NCBI GenBank assembly: GCA_024687745.1
Contig: JAILEM010000201.1
Location: 1 to 35,317, forward strand
Length of the DNA: 35,317 nucleotides
Direction: 5' to 3'
Origin: Lachnospiraceae bacterium
Lineage (GTDB): Bacteria > Bacillota > Clostridia > Lachnospirales > Lachnospiraceae
The translations under genes and the position numbers were made by a program. Below the pieces are notes generated by a model, which saw nothing but the letters and a program-made list of their open reading frames with translations, ran no database searches and had not been told where the DNA came from. Each line of letters opens with the position of its first letter. Position 1 is the stretch's first letter. Positions 26,771 to 35,317 of this stretch are shown piece by piece.

Positions 26771-27939
26771 CCGCAAAAAAAGAATGGATCATTTACATAA
26801 GCTTACTTATCCTTTCCCTGACCGTCATCAGCTTTTACGGCGGTGCGGTAAGCTACGGGTTTTTTTTCATCACGATCCTTATCCCAATAATATCTCTCAT
26901 CTATGTCCTATGTGTCTTTGCCACCTTCAAGGTCTATCAGGAGATTGGCAGCCGGAATATAGTCGCAGACAACTCAACTCCCTATTATTTCATTTTACAG
27001 AATGAATCCTTTTTTTCCTATGCGGGGATCAGGGTCGTATTCCATTCAGAGCTGTCTACGGTAGAGGATATACCCGATACAGGGTATTTTGAACTCATAC
27101 CCGGAGATAAATACAGGTATGAGACAAGCTTAAGATGTAAGTACAGGGGGGAATATGAGGTAGGAATAAAAGAAATCATGATCACGGATTTCCTGGGATT
27201 ATTGAGGCTTACATTTCCGGTAAAGGAAGCAAAAAGAGTAATAGTATCTCCAAAATATATTTGTCCTTCCGAAATCAAAAGTGTTCCTGACATTGACAGC
27301 CTTATCATGAACTCAAGGTCGGATGAGACTTCAGAACCTGATATTTTGACGAGAGAATATATAGCAGGTGATCCCTTAAAGCAGATAAACTGGAAGGCAA
27401 GTGCCAGGGCTATGAAGCTTATGACAAAAAAGATGGCCGCACCGGAAAAACGGGGAATTTCAGTTATACTCGATACCGGAAGGTATGATACGGATCCCTG
27501 TAACTACCTGAGATTCGAAAACAAAGCCCTGGAGATCCTGCTCTCTTTAGTCTTTTATCTTGCGGAAAAAAATACCGAAAACAGGATATGCTGCTCAGAC
27601 AACGGCCCGGTTATAAGAGATATATATGATATAAGGGAATTTGATGAGTTCTACTCTGAAGTATCCCTTATCCGCTTTGATAAGGATAATTCAATAGAGC
27701 ATCACATTGAAGATGATTTTCTTAAGGGAGCAGTCTATGGAAGAAGGATCATCTTTCTTATTCTTCTTAAGGGATCAGCGGAAATCATAGAAAAGGCCGG
27801 AAGACTGTCCGATGAAAACACCCTTCTCATTATATATCTGGTGACAGATGAAGACATAAGTGACCTTTATGACATGGAAACCCCCTGTTTACGCATCATA
27901 AGGGCAGATCCTTCTGAGGATACGGAGGTGATCCTGTGA
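26767..27939 (+). CDS. DUF58 domain protein
   Basis: The 390-residue protein has two N-terminal hydrophobic segments (about 6-50) and a beta-rich domain. The hallmark TREYIAGDPLKQINWKASARA (about 193-213) defines DUF58, and a von Willebrand A-like fold lies after it (MAAPEKRGISVILDTGRYDT). No MIDAS DxSxS is complete in that stretch, as the DTGRYD is divergent. Proteins of this kind pair with MoxR ATPases. It overlaps moxR by ATGA and the transglutaminase gene by GTGA, so all three are translated together. The function of the family is not established. Confidence 0.92.
   Translation: MTAKKEWIIYISLLILSLTVISFYGGAVSYGFFFITILIPIISLIYVLCVFATFKVYQEIGSRNIVADNSTPYYFILQNESFFSYAGIRVVFHSELSTVEDIPDTGYFELIPGDKYRYETSLRCKYRGEYEVGIKEIMITDFLGLLRLTFPVKEAKRVIVSPKYICPSEIKSVPDIDSLIMNSRSDETSEPDILTREYIAGDPLKQINWKASARAMKLMTKKMAAPEKRGISVILDTGRYDTDPCNYLRFENKALEILLSLVFYLAEKNTENRICCSDNGPVIRDIYDIREFDEFYSEVSLIRFDKDNSIEHHIEDDFLKGAVYGRRIIFLILLKGSAEIIEKAGRLSDENTLLIIYLVTDEDISDLYDMETPCLRIIRADPSEDTEVIL
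27924..27934 (+). promoter_or_regulatory. Full-length Shine-Dalgarno before GTG start
   Basis: GGAGGTGATCC matches all 11 bases of the typical 16S 3' end complement, with its GGAGG core 7 nt before the GTG start at 27936. It lies inside the end of the DUF58 gene. It may offset the weak GTG start and the translational overlap. Confidence 0.75.
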
Positions 27940-30233
27940 CCTTCGTATACAAAAACGAAAAGGTAACCGATAATATCTACGGTCTTACCAACTTAATCCT
28001 CCTCTCACTCTTTTTATTCTTTTTTATAAACGGGATGTTTTGGGCAGATCTCTGTTTCCCTGCCAATATCTTTTTCTTTATCAGCGCCGTCATCCTTTCA
28101 AATACAGTCATAAGACTGCCAAAAAGAACAAGACTCTACATATTTATAATAATATTTCTTATAGTATTAACCTGGTTTTTTTCATCCGATAAAAGCTTCC
28201 TTTATGAGCTGTATTTAAGGCTTCCTTCCATATTCCCTGAAAGATCGGCCGAAAATGAAGCAAAAAGAAAGATCCTTACGGTTATCATCACTGCTCTTAT
28301 GGCGCTGCCAGTCTCGATCATCAACAGGCTATCGGAAAGGTTTGAAAGGATCAGGGGGTTTTTGTCCCTTCTTATGATCATATCACTTATTTATTCACTG
28401 TTCCTTCGCATAAGCCTTCATATCGTCTGTGTATATTCGGCCTTCTTCTATATCCTCATATATATTACCGAGCTCATAAGGAAAAGGGGGAAAGCAGACA
28501 GTTACCACCGTCTTAAGCCCTTTATCACCGGAATAATCCCATTCTTTCTTATCTTTCTTTTACTGCTGTGTGCAATGCCCATTTCCAAAGCTCCCTATAA
28601 ATGGCAATGGGCCAGGGATATCTTTGGAAGGATAGAGGAAGCGGTAAATATCAGGCTTGAAGGCTTTGGAAATAACGACAGTGAGGATCTTGATATTTCC
28701 TTTACGGGTTTTTCGGAAAAATCCGGACTGTTTTCCAATATACAGAACAAAAAGAAAAAACTCCTTGATATAAGATTTTCCGGGAAAAATGAATTTCCGC
28801 TCTATCTTAAGGTACAGACCTTTGATCACTTTAACGGCAGGGGGTGGGATGAACCAAAAAGTGATGATCTTTATAAAGAAAGGATCGATCTGTATGAATC
28901 CTTCTGCTCTCTTGAAGCCTACAACAGACAAAGCGGCAGGGGAAATTACAGAAATTACAAGGCAGAGATCACCTACAGATACCTCCACACGGATCATCTC
29001 ATCATACCCATGGGAACATGGAACGTAGAGGAAAAAAAGAATCCAACAGGATATCACGCGGAGGGATGCGACCTTAAATTTGACAGAAAAGCCGGCTATG
29101 GCAAGGAATATATATTTCAATATCTCAGACCGGTAAATACAAGAGATGAAATGAAGGAATATCTTATATCAGATACAAGTCCGGATGAGGCAGTAAAGAA
29201 AAGAATAACGGATATCTATGACATGGACCCGGCAAACGCTGATGAGCTTAGGGATCACAGAGATCATATATATGAAAAATACTCAGAAACAGTGCCCTTA
29301 AGTCCCGAAACAGAAAGGTGGCTCGATGAGGTGACAGAGGGAGCCGATTCGGATATCGAAAAGCTATATCTTCTTGAAGAGGCGCTTTCTTCAATGGACT
29401 ATAACTCCTCTCCGGGAAGGCTTCCCGATAACGTAAAGGATACAACCTCCTTCTTAGATCATTTCCTAAACGTAAAAAGGGAAGGCTTCTGTACATACTA
29501 TGCCTCTGCCTTTGTTCTTCTTGCAAGACATTTAGGCTTTCCCGCCCGCTATGTACAGGGTTTTCTTATCCCGGCAGGTAAAGATCCGGTACTATCGTGC
29601 TATTCAAATATGTCCCATGCCTGGCCTGAGGTTTATATAGAAGGAAAAGGCTTCACAGCCTTTGAACCTACCCCCGGTCATACACAGTTAAGATACAAAA
29701 GGGCTGATAAAGCAAAAAATCTGTCTGCAGAAAGCCCCGAAGTTAAAAAAAAGGAGGATGGGACAGATGAAAGGAAGGAGGAAGAGGATAAGGGTCAGGG
29801 TTATACAACCGGAGCAAGAGCTTTGATAGAGCATTATCTGATCAGAGTTATCGCAGTCATCCTGATCTCAGTCTTTATATTTATCGCTGTCGAGTTTTTA
29901 TATGTTCTGTATCGTGAAAAAAAATACGGTATTGAAGAAAAATACTATATCACTGTCGGCAGAAATCTTAAAATACTCTCCTTCCTTGGATATGAGAGAG
30001 CGTCCTTTGAAACCTATAATGAGCTTTCCGAAAGGATCCTCTCGGAAACGGAGGAAAACCCGGTCCCAACAGATTTTATAAAAGTTCATGAAGATATAAT
30101 ATACGGAAACGCCGTCATCGATAAGGAAAAGCTTGGCAGTGTGATCGAGCAGGAAAACACCCTCTTAGCACTTCTGAAAAACGAAAAAGGATACAGGTAT
30201 TTCTTCTACTACCGAAAACTCTTTATCAGGTGA
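27936..30233 (+). CDS. Transglutaminase-like membrane protein (TgpA/YebA type)
   Basis: The 765-residue protein starts with GTG. The N-terminus has about six membrane helices (18-220), then an extracellular region, then a transglutaminase-like domain (about 470-600). The catalytic Cys is in REGFCTYYASAFVLLARHLG, the His is in SHAWPEVYIEGKG, and the third-residue region is TAFEPTPG, as in Bacillota homologues. A charged linker and one more helix (about 632-655) precede a cytoplasmic DUF4129-like tail. The family is thought to cross-link or cleave extracellular proteins. The active residues are complete, but the substrate is unknown. It completes the MoxR-DUF58-transglutaminase operon. No clear terminator follows. 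Confidence 0.92.
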   Translation: MTFVYKNEKVTDNIYGLTNLILLSLFLFFFINGMFWADLCFPANIFFFISAVILSNTVIRLPKRTRLYIFIIIFLIVLTWFFSSDKSFLYELYLRLPSIFPERSAENEAKRKILTVIITALMALPVSIINRLSERFERIRGFLSLLMIISLIYSLFLRISLHIVCVYSAFFYILIYITELIRKRGKADSYHRLKPFITGIIPFFLIFLLLLCAMPISKAPYKWQWARDIFGRIEEAVNIRLEGFGNNDSEDLDISFTGFSEKSGLFSNIQNKKKKLLDIRFSGKNEFPLYLKVQTFDHFNGRGWDEPKSDDLYKERIDLYESFCSLEAYNRQSGRGNYRNYKAEITYRYLHTDHLIIPMGTWNVEEKKNPTGYHAEGCDLKFDRKAGYGKEYIFQYLRPVNTRDEMKEYLISDTSPDEAVKKRITDIYDMDPANADELRDHRDHIYEKYSETVPLSPETERWLDEVTEGADSDIEKLYLLEEALSSMDYNSSPGRLPDNVKDTTSFLDHFLNVKREGFCTYYASAFVLLARHLGFPARYVQGFLIPAGKDPVLSCYSNMSHAWPEVYIEGKGFTAFEPTPGHTQLRYKRADKAKNLSAESPEVKKKEDGTDERKEEEDKGQGYTTGARALIEHYLIRVIAVILISVFIFIAVEFLYVLYREKKYGIEEKYYITVGRNLKILSFLGYERASFETYNELSERILSETEENPVPTDFIKVHEDIIYGNAVIDKEKLGSVIEQENTLLALLKNEKGYRYFFYYRKLFIR

Positions 30234-30291
30234 GTCGTTTAAGATCAGAAAGGTTTTTAAAAAATTCTTTCACCAATCCCGCCTTCATCAA

Positions 30292-30320
30292 TTTACTAAA
30301 GCTGTTCTTTATGCTATAAT
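30292..30320 (+). promoter_or_regulatory. Sigma-A promoter of BMP lipoprotein gene
   Basis: The -35 is TTTACT (30292-30297), the spacer is 17 nt, and the -10 is TATAAT (30315-30320) with an extended TATGC before it. The leader to the ATG at 30365 is about 38 nt. No riboswitch is seen. Confidence 0.75.
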
Positions 30321-30364
30321 TCTCTATGTTTCATCATCTTATCTTACAGCAAAGGAGAAATAAT

Positions 30365-31567
30365 ATGAAAAAGAGGATATTAGGTCTGGTGCTGTCAGTC
30401 AGTATGGCAGCCGCATTATTATCAGGCTGTGCCGTAGCGGGAACACCTGAGACAACAACACAGGGAACTGCCGACACTGAAACAGAGGCTTCAGATGATG
30501 CATCAGCAGAAGCTGCCACCGAAGGAAACGGGGCGGGTCTCAACATCGCTATCGTAAGCTCACCTTCAGGAGTTGATGACGGTTCTTTCAATGAAAACAA
30601 CTATGACGGAATACTTGCTTATATCGAAGAGAATCCCGATGCCAAGGTCACACCTGTCCGTGAGGATTCAGGTGATACAGCCGCAGCAGTTCAGGCTGTT
30701 GCCGATATTGTGGCCGATTATGACGTGATAGTATGCTGCGGATTCCAGTTTGCGGGAATAGGTACGATAGCAGAATCCAATCCCGATGTCAAATTCATCC
30801 TCGTGGATTCTTATCCCACAAATGAGAACGGCGAAGAAACCGAATATGAGAATGTATATGCCATGCAGTTCAAGGAGCAGGAAAGCGGTTTCTGTGCGGG
30901 CATCGCAGCTGCACTTGAAACAAAGAGCGGAAAGGTCGCTGTAGTAAACGGTATCGCATATCCTTCAAATGTAAACTACCAGTACGGTTTTGAATCAGGC
31001 GTTAACTATGCCAATAAGCATCTTAATGCAACAGCTGAGGTCGTAGAGCTTCCATCCTATGCCGGAACCGATGTGACCGGAGCTAATGTAGGCGGAAACT
31101 ATGTAGGAAGCTTTTCGGATGAAGCTACAGGTAAGGTAGTTGGTGAAGCACTCATAGGTGAAGGTGTAGATGTAGTATTTGTTGCCGCAGGAGCTTCAGG
31201 AAACGGTGTCCTTACAGCAGTAAAGGAAGCTGATGGTGTTTATTTCATAGGCTGTGACGTAGACCAGTATAATGACGGTGCAGACGGAGACAGTAACGTA
31301 GTCCTTACTTCAGCTCTTAAGGTTATGGATATGAATGTAACCTTACAGCTTAACAATGTAAAAGACGGATCCTTCAAGGGAGGAAATGTTCTTCTCGGAG
31401 CAGATACAGATTCTACAGGATATGTTAAGACAGCCGAACGTAACCAGCTTTCAGAAGAAACCATAAGTGCGATCGACGAAGCATTTGCAAAGGTAAAGAG
31501 TGGAGAGATAGTGCCTGCCGCAAACTTCAGCGGAACAACTCCGGAGGATTTTGAAGGGCTTGAATAA
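30365..31567 (+). CDS. BMP family ABC transporter lipoprotein (nucleoside binding)
   Basis: This is a 400-residue solute-binding lipoprotein. The signal peptide ends in the lipobox LLSGC with Cys22, followed by a Thr/Ala/Glu-rich linker typical of extracellular anchoring. The BMP/PnrA-like core begins near residue 58 (NIAIVSSPSGVDDGSFNENN). YPSNVNYQYGFESGVNYAN and VVFVAAGASGNGVLTAVKEA are PnrA-like motifs, and GCDVDQY is the usual ligand-site region. These proteins bind purine or related nucleosides. The longest frame begins upstream, but the chosen ATG has AAAGGAG. It is followed by a terminator and the ATPase gene. Confidence 0.94.
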   Translation: MKKRILGLVLSVSMAAALLSGCAVAGTPETTTQGTADTETEASDDASAEAATEGNGAGLNIAIVSSPSGVDDGSFNENNYDGILAYIEENPDAKVTPVREDSGDTAAAVQAVADIVADYDVIVCCGFQFAGIGTIAESNPDVKFILVDSYPTNENGEETEYENVYAMQFKEQESGFCAGIAAALETKSGKVAVVNGIAYPSNVNYQYGFESGVNYANKHLNATAEVVELPSYAGTDVTGANVGGNYVGSFSDEATGKVVGEALIGEGVDVVFVAAGASGNGVLTAVKEADGVYFIGCDVDQYNDGADGDSNVVLTSALKVMDMNVTLQLNNVKDGSFKGGNVLLGADTDSTGYVKTAERNQLSEETISAIDEAFAKVKSGEIVPAANFSGTTPEDFEGLE

Positions 31568-31611
31568 TGAAAGAATTTATTGATCAGGAATTCTTAAATA
31601 CATAAATCAAG

Positions 31612-31650
31612 GGGCATAGAGAAGATACTTTCTTTTCTATGCCCTTTTTT
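31612..31650 (+). terminator. Terminator between BMP lipoprotein and ATPase
   Basis: GGGCATAGA pairs with TCTATGCCC, with further A/T pairing around a loop near 31625-31632, followed by six T. Partial termination here would give more binding protein than transporter. A possible separate -35 (TTGACC, 31704-31709) precedes the ATPase, without a good -10. Confidence 0.85.
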
Positions 31651-31746
31651 AAATCATCACAGGCAGATCAACGGATGTTAATCAATACCCGAAAAAGGCA
31701 TCTTTGACCGCATATAAATTTTCATTAAATTTCCGGGAGAAAAGAT

Positions 31747-33282
31747 ATGACAGAAGATTATATCGTAGAAATGAAACACATAACAAAGCGATTTCCGGGC
31801 ATAACCGCAAACGATGATGTCACTCTTCAGATTAAAAAGGGAGAGATCTTTGCTCTCTTAGGTGAGAACGGTGCCGGAAAGAGTACTATCATGAGTATGC
31901 TTTTCGGAATGTATGAGCCTGATGAAGGAGAGATATTCATCAGAGGAAAAAAAGAAAAGATAATCAATCCCAGCTATGCAACAGAGCTGAATATCGGTAT
32001 GGTTCATCAGCATTTTAAGCTGATCTCAAATTATACGGTGACTGAAAATATCATTTTAGGTATGGAACCCAAAAAAAAGCTGTTCGGAATTCTTCCATAT
32101 GTAGATATGAAAAAGGCAAATGACGATATTAAGGCACTTTCAGAAAAATACGGTTTGGAAGTGGATCCAAGGAGCATTATTTCTTCCCTGAACGTATCAA
32201 CAAGACAAAGAGTTGAGATACTTAAAATGCTTTACAGAGAAGCAGAGATACTTATATTCGATGAACCGACCGCAGTACTGACACCCCAGGAGATAGAGGC
32301 TCTTATCAATATAATCAGAGGACTGAGGGATCAGGGAAAAACCATAATACTGATAACACATAAGTTAGATGAGATAAAGCAGATAGCAGACCGCTGTGCT
32401 ATATTAAGAAGAGGCAAACTGATAGCCGTAAGGGATGTTGCCGGAATGGAAACAAAGGAAATGGCCAATCTCATGGTCGGACGTAATGTTTCCTTTAACA
32501 CTGAAAAGAAAAAATATGAGGACGGCAGGGAGATTTTGAACGTTAACTCACTTACCGTACTCAATGAAGATAAATTCCCGGTTGTAAATGATGTCAGCTT
32601 CAGCATTCATACCGGTGAGATCTTTGCCATAGCCGGAGTATCCGGAAACGGACAGGTTGAGATAGCCCATGCCATCGCAGGCCTTTTAAAAGCGGAAAAA
32701 GGACATATAATCCTAAACGGCACTGATATAACGAATCTTAACGTAAGAGAAAGATCCGAAGCCGGGATATCATATATTCCCGAAGACAGGCAGGAAATGG
32801 GTCTCATACTTAATTTTGACCTTAAGAACAACCTGGCACTGAAAAAATACTATATGGATCCGTTTGCCAGACATCATATACTGGCACAGCCCCAATTCAG
32901 CTCATACGGAAGCCGCCTGATCGAAAAATATGATATCCGCTGTGCTAACTCAGTCAACACCACTGTACGCTCCATGAGCGGAGGTAACCAGCAAAAAGCG
33001 ATAATAGGCCGGGAAATAGAACAGGATGCGTATCTTACGATCTTTGTCCAGCCTACAAGAGGCCTGGATATCGGTGCTATCGAAAATATACACAGACAGA
33101 TAATAGATGAAAGAGATCGCGGCAAGGCAGTGCTCCTCATATCCTTAGAGCTTGATGAGATCATGGATCTTGCGGATACGATCGCCGTAATATTTAACGG
33201 TAGGATCGGAAAGATCGCACCGGCCGGAGAGTTCACAACCGGCGAGGTCGGAGAATATATGATGGGGGTGGCTAAACAATGA
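31747..33282 (+). CDS. Nucleoside ABC transporter ATPase, two fused NBDs
   Basis: The 511-residue protein has two ABC domains in tandem. NBD1 has Walker A LGENGAGKSTIM (about 36-47), a Q-loop HQHF, and Walker B ILIFDEPTAVLTPQE. Its signature, however, is LNVSTRQRVEI in place of the usual LSVGxQQRVEI. NBD2 has a degenerate Walker A GVSGNGQVEI without the Lys, an intact signature MSGGNQQKAI, and the QPTRGLDIGA segment. So one composite site is canonical and the other is degraded on both sides. The role is to power import of the BMP ligand with the two permeases. GGGAGAAAAG precedes the ATG. Confidence 0.94.
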   Translation: MTEDYIVEMKHITKRFPGITANDDVTLQIKKGEIFALLGENGAGKSTIMSMLFGMYEPDEGEIFIRGKKEKIINPSYATELNIGMVHQHFKLISNYTVTENIILGMEPKKKLFGILPYVDMKKANDDIKALSEKYGLEVDPRSIISSLNVSTRQRVEILKMLYREAEILIFDEPTAVLTPQEIEALINIIRGLRDQGKTIILITHKLDEIKQIADRCAILRRGKLIAVRDVAGMETKEMANLMVGRNVSFNTEKKKYEDGREILNVNSLTVLNEDKFPVVNDVSFSIHTGEIFAIAGVSGNGQVEIAHAIAGLLKAEKGHIILNGTDITNLNVRERSEAGISYIPEDRQEMGLILNFDLKNNLALKKYYMDPFARHHILAQPQFSSYGSRLIEKYDIRCANSVNTTVRSMSGGNQQKAIIGREIEQDAYLTIFVQPTRGLDIGAIENIHRQIIDERDRGKAVLLISLELDEIMDLADTIAVIFNGRIGKIAPAGEFTTGEVGEYMMGVAKQ

Positions 33283-34391
33283 CAAAAAAGGAAAACAGAT
33301 CCACCGAATACTTCAAGGTCGCTGTCATAGCCATACTGCTCGGACTCATTGCCGGTGCAGTCATGATGCTCATACTCGGCAAGAACCCGCTCACGGCATA
33401 TTATAACCTGCTTCAGGGATGCGGCTTTGCACCAAAGTCAAAGTATGCCGGCGGAAAAAATATACTGACGGATTTTACGAGCTATATAGATTTTCTTACA
33501 CCCATGCTTTTTGCCGCTCTTGCTGTTGCGGTAGCTCTGAAGGCGGGACTATTTAACATAGGAATATCCGGACAGATGCTGGTAGGAGCCTTTCTTGCCA
33601 CTACGATAGTCGGATACAGCTCTCTTGGCTCGTTCCTTGCAAAACCTCTTATTATAATAATATCTTCTCTGGGCGGCATGCTGATAGGAGCACTTATAGG
33701 ATTTTTAAAAGCCAGGTTCAATATTAACGAGGTTGTTTCTTCTATAATGCTCAACTATACGGCTGAATATATAATAAGCTTTTTCATAAATACAAAATAT
33801 GTTGATCCTATATCAAGACAATCGAAGGAAATAAGCCAGGCAAGCCGTCTTACACTTCATCAGATACTTATCGGCGGCTACAGATATGATATTGCAATAG
33901 GTTTTATGCTTGCGATAGCTGCAATCTTTATAATCCGCTTCCTTTTAGAAAGAACCGTGCTGGGATATGATATAAAGGCTGTGGGACAGAACACTGAGGC
34001 AGCCAGATATGCCGGGATAAAGGTAAACCGCTGTATAACTCTTTCAATGGCTATATCAGGCCTTTTGGCAGGACTTGCAGGCGCAAGCTATTACCTGGGG
34101 TATTTTGCCTCCATTCAGCCAAAGACCCTGCCAAGCACCGGATTCGATGCGATCGCCGTATGTCTTGTGGGAGGCAGCTCCCCCATAGGTATTTTCTTTG
34201 CAGCACTTTTCCTTGAAATAATTGAAAAGGGATCAACCTATATGAGTTCACAGGCAGGGCTCGAGGCAGAGATCGCATCCGTAATAATGGGACTGATCCT
34301 TCTGACCAGCGCCTGCAGTGCTTTCCTATTGGAGTTTTTGAAAAAAAGAAACAAAAAAACACCTGCGAAAAGCCGGGAAGGGGGTAATTAA
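33279..34391 (+). CDS. BMP-type ABC permease subunit 1
   Basis: The 370-residue membrane protein has about nine hydrophobic segments and the branched-chain/BPD_transp_2 permease pattern. LKAGLFNIGISGQMLVGAFL is the N-terminal motif, and NEVVSSIMLNY and AVGQNTEAARYAGIKVNRC are the coupling region to the ATPase. GFDAIAVCLVGGSSPIGI is typical of the YufP/NupP type. It overlaps the ATPase by ATGA. A Lys/Arg-rich tail ends the protein. The partner permease starts one codon space after the stop. Confidence 0.94.
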   Translation: MTKKENRSTEYFKVAVIAILLGLIAGAVMMLILGKNPLTAYYNLLQGCGFAPKSKYAGGKNILTDFTSYIDFLTPMLFAALAVAVALKAGLFNIGISGQMLVGAFLATTIVGYSSLGSFLAKPLIIIISSLGGMLIGALIGFLKARFNINEVVSSIMLNYTAEYIISFFINTKYVDPISRQSKEISQASRLTLHQILIGGYRYDIAIGFMLAIAAIFIIRFLLERTVLGYDIKAVGQNTEAARYAGIKVNRCITLSMAISGLLAGLAGASYYLGYFASIQPKTLPSTGFDAIAVCLVGGSSPIGIFFAALFLEIIEKGSTYMSSQAGLEAEIASVIMGLILLTSACSAFLLEFLKKRNKKTPAKSREGGN

Positions 34392-35317
34392 ATGAATACG
34401 ATAAATAATATAATCATAAACGGAATGTCTTTTACCCTGCCCCTCTTTATAATGGCTATAGGCGGCATATATTCGGAGCGGAGCGGGATAACCAACTTAG
34501 CCCTTGAGGGGCTTCAGGGGGTCGGAGCATTTTTCGGAGCTCTTGTGGCATATATAGCGACACTGCAGTTAGGTCCCAATTCTGCCGTACCTTATTATCT
34601 TGCAATGATCTTTGCCATGATCGGCGGAATGCTCTATTCTCTTATCCATGCCCTTCTCTGCATACGTTTGAAGGCAGACATGGTCGTAAGCGGTGTTGTC
34701 ATAAATATACTGGCAATGTCCCTTACAGCCTTTCTTACAAAATCAATAAACAGAAGAGTATTCGGTGCTGCATCCGATAAGATAAATCTTGGTGTTTCCA
34801 CAAGATTTACAGTGCCCGGAATTTCCAAAATACCTGTCATAGGGGCATTTTTCACAAATGTATATCCCTTTGAGATAATAATCATAGTAGTGGCCGTGAT
34901 CACCTGGTATCTTCTCTACAAAACATCCTTCGGAATGCATCTTCGTGCCGCAGGAGACAATCCCGCAGCTGTTGATGCCGCAGGAATCAATGTTTCAAAG
35001 ATCCGTTATCTGGCAGTTATGATGTCAGGTGCCCTATCGGGGCTTGCAGGTATATGCTTTGCATATTCCATATCCGCAAAATTCTCCTCAGATATCTATG
35101 TCGGATACGGGTACCTTTCCATAGCTGCTCTCATATTCGGAGGATGGAGAATAATGCCTACACTCCTTGCCTGCATCATATTCGGCTTTGCAAGATCTGC
35201 CGGGTACCAGCTTGTACAAAAGCTTGAGCTTCCAAGTACATATTCCGATCTTGTAATGATCCTGCCCTATGTACTTACTCTTTTGCTTTTGATATTCCTT
35301 GCCAAAAACAATCAGGC
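34392..35317 (+). CDS. BMP-type ABC permease subunit 2, 3' end missing
   Basis: This open frame begins at the ATG directly after the TAA of the preceding permease and runs past the window end, with about 308 residues visible. SERSGITNLALEGLQGVGAF is the first conserved motif, AGDNPAAVDAAGINVSKIRY the ATPase-coupling loop, and VGYGYLSIAALIFGGWRIMP the C-terminal permease motif. It is the second half of the heterodimeric permease (NupQ/YufQ type). About 10-15 residues probably lie beyond the window. No separate ribosome binding site is strong, so it is probably coupled to the first permease. Confidence 0.92.
   Translation, partial: MNTINNIIINGMSFTLPLFIMAIGGIYSERSGITNLALEGLQGVGAFFGALVAYIATLQLGPNSAVPYYLAMIFAMIGGMLYSLIHALLCIRLKADMVVSGVVINILAMSLTAFLTKSINRRVFGAASDKINLGVSTRFTVPGISKIPVIGAFFTNVYPFEIIIIVVAVITWYLLYKTSFGMHLRAAGDNPAAVDAAGINVSKIRYLAVMMSGALSGLAGICFAYSISAKFSSDIYVGYGYLSIAALIFGGWRIMPTLLACIIFGFARSAGYQLVQKLELPSTYSDLVMILPYVLTLLLLIFLAKNNQ

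Noticed and set aside
28560-29120. 186-codon minus-strand open frame inside the transglutaminase gene
   Set aside because: No start signal and no recognisable domain, and the sense frame is strongly supported.
30234-30364. Purine-type riboswitch ahead of the BMP lipoprotein
   Set aside because: The leader after the -10 is only about 38 nt, and no conserved aptamer pairing could be found.
31700-31720. TTGACC and TATAAA as a promoter for the ATPase gene
   Set aside because: The two elements are only three bases apart and cannot form a promoter together; each lacks a good partner at 16-18 nt.

Overview
The window looks like core chromosome of a motile, low-to-moderate GC Bacillota. The most likely group is Clostridia of the Lachnospiraceae type (Butyrivibrio/Roseburia-like). 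The reasons are strong GGAGG-type ribosome binding sites, AGA/AGG- and ATA-tolerant codon use, flagellar rod genes directly behind mreB, a YvyF/ComF pair, a YjfB-type small motility protein, a FtsEX module with an EnvC-like M23 protein, and a BMP-type nucleoside ABC transporter. No phage, IS, CRISPR, rRNA or tRNA was seen. The family placement is inference from gene content, not a measured phylogeny.

Layout. Minus strand, 1-7041: a gene cut by the window edge, a small membrane protein, yvyF, a comFC-type phosphoribosyltransferase, recD2, a FlgJ-type rod-binding protein, flgG, flgF and mreB. The mreB-flgF-flgG run sits behind a good sigma-A promoter at 7130-7158 and matches the Bacillus subtilis mbl-flhO-flhP arrangement. 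Minus strand, 7350-16180: uvrA and uvrB flank a three-gene envelope cassette (DPM1-like glycosyltransferase, MBOAT acyltransferase, DHHW/AlgX-like SGNH protein), which looks like a polysaccharide O-acetylation set inside the excision-repair pair. Minus strand, 16227-20354: ftsE-ftsX-(EnvC-like M23 protein)-(S41 carboxy-terminal protease), a division-linked murein hydrolysis module, preceded by a CdaR/PucR-family regulator at 20423-21511.

Plus strand, 21719-21895: a 58-residue YjfB-type motility protein, divergent from the regulator, with a sigma-28-like promoter and a strong terminator. Minus strand, 21999-25685: CPBP membrane protease, ridA, cvfB, and a GT39/ArnT-like membrane glycosyltransferase. 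Plus strand, 25838-30233: a tightly coupled MoxR ATPase, DUF58 protein and transglutaminase-like membrane protein. Plus strand, 30365-35317: a BMP lipoprotein, a double-domain ATPase and two permeases (the last cut by the window end), which together form a NupNOPQ-like nucleoside importer.

I found no convincing new defence or mobile system. The points most worth checking are the envelope cassette between uvrB and uvrA, the cdaR/yjfB intergenic region with two perfect inverted repeats and a sigma-28-like promoter, the loss of the NBD1 signature motif in the BMP-type ATPase, and the recD2-comF-yvyF linkage. Six start codons were moved downstream from the longest open frame because the longest frame begins at a TTG or lacks a ribosome binding site (recD2, uvrB, the S41 protease, the CPBP protease, the GT39-like protein and the BMP lipoprotein).
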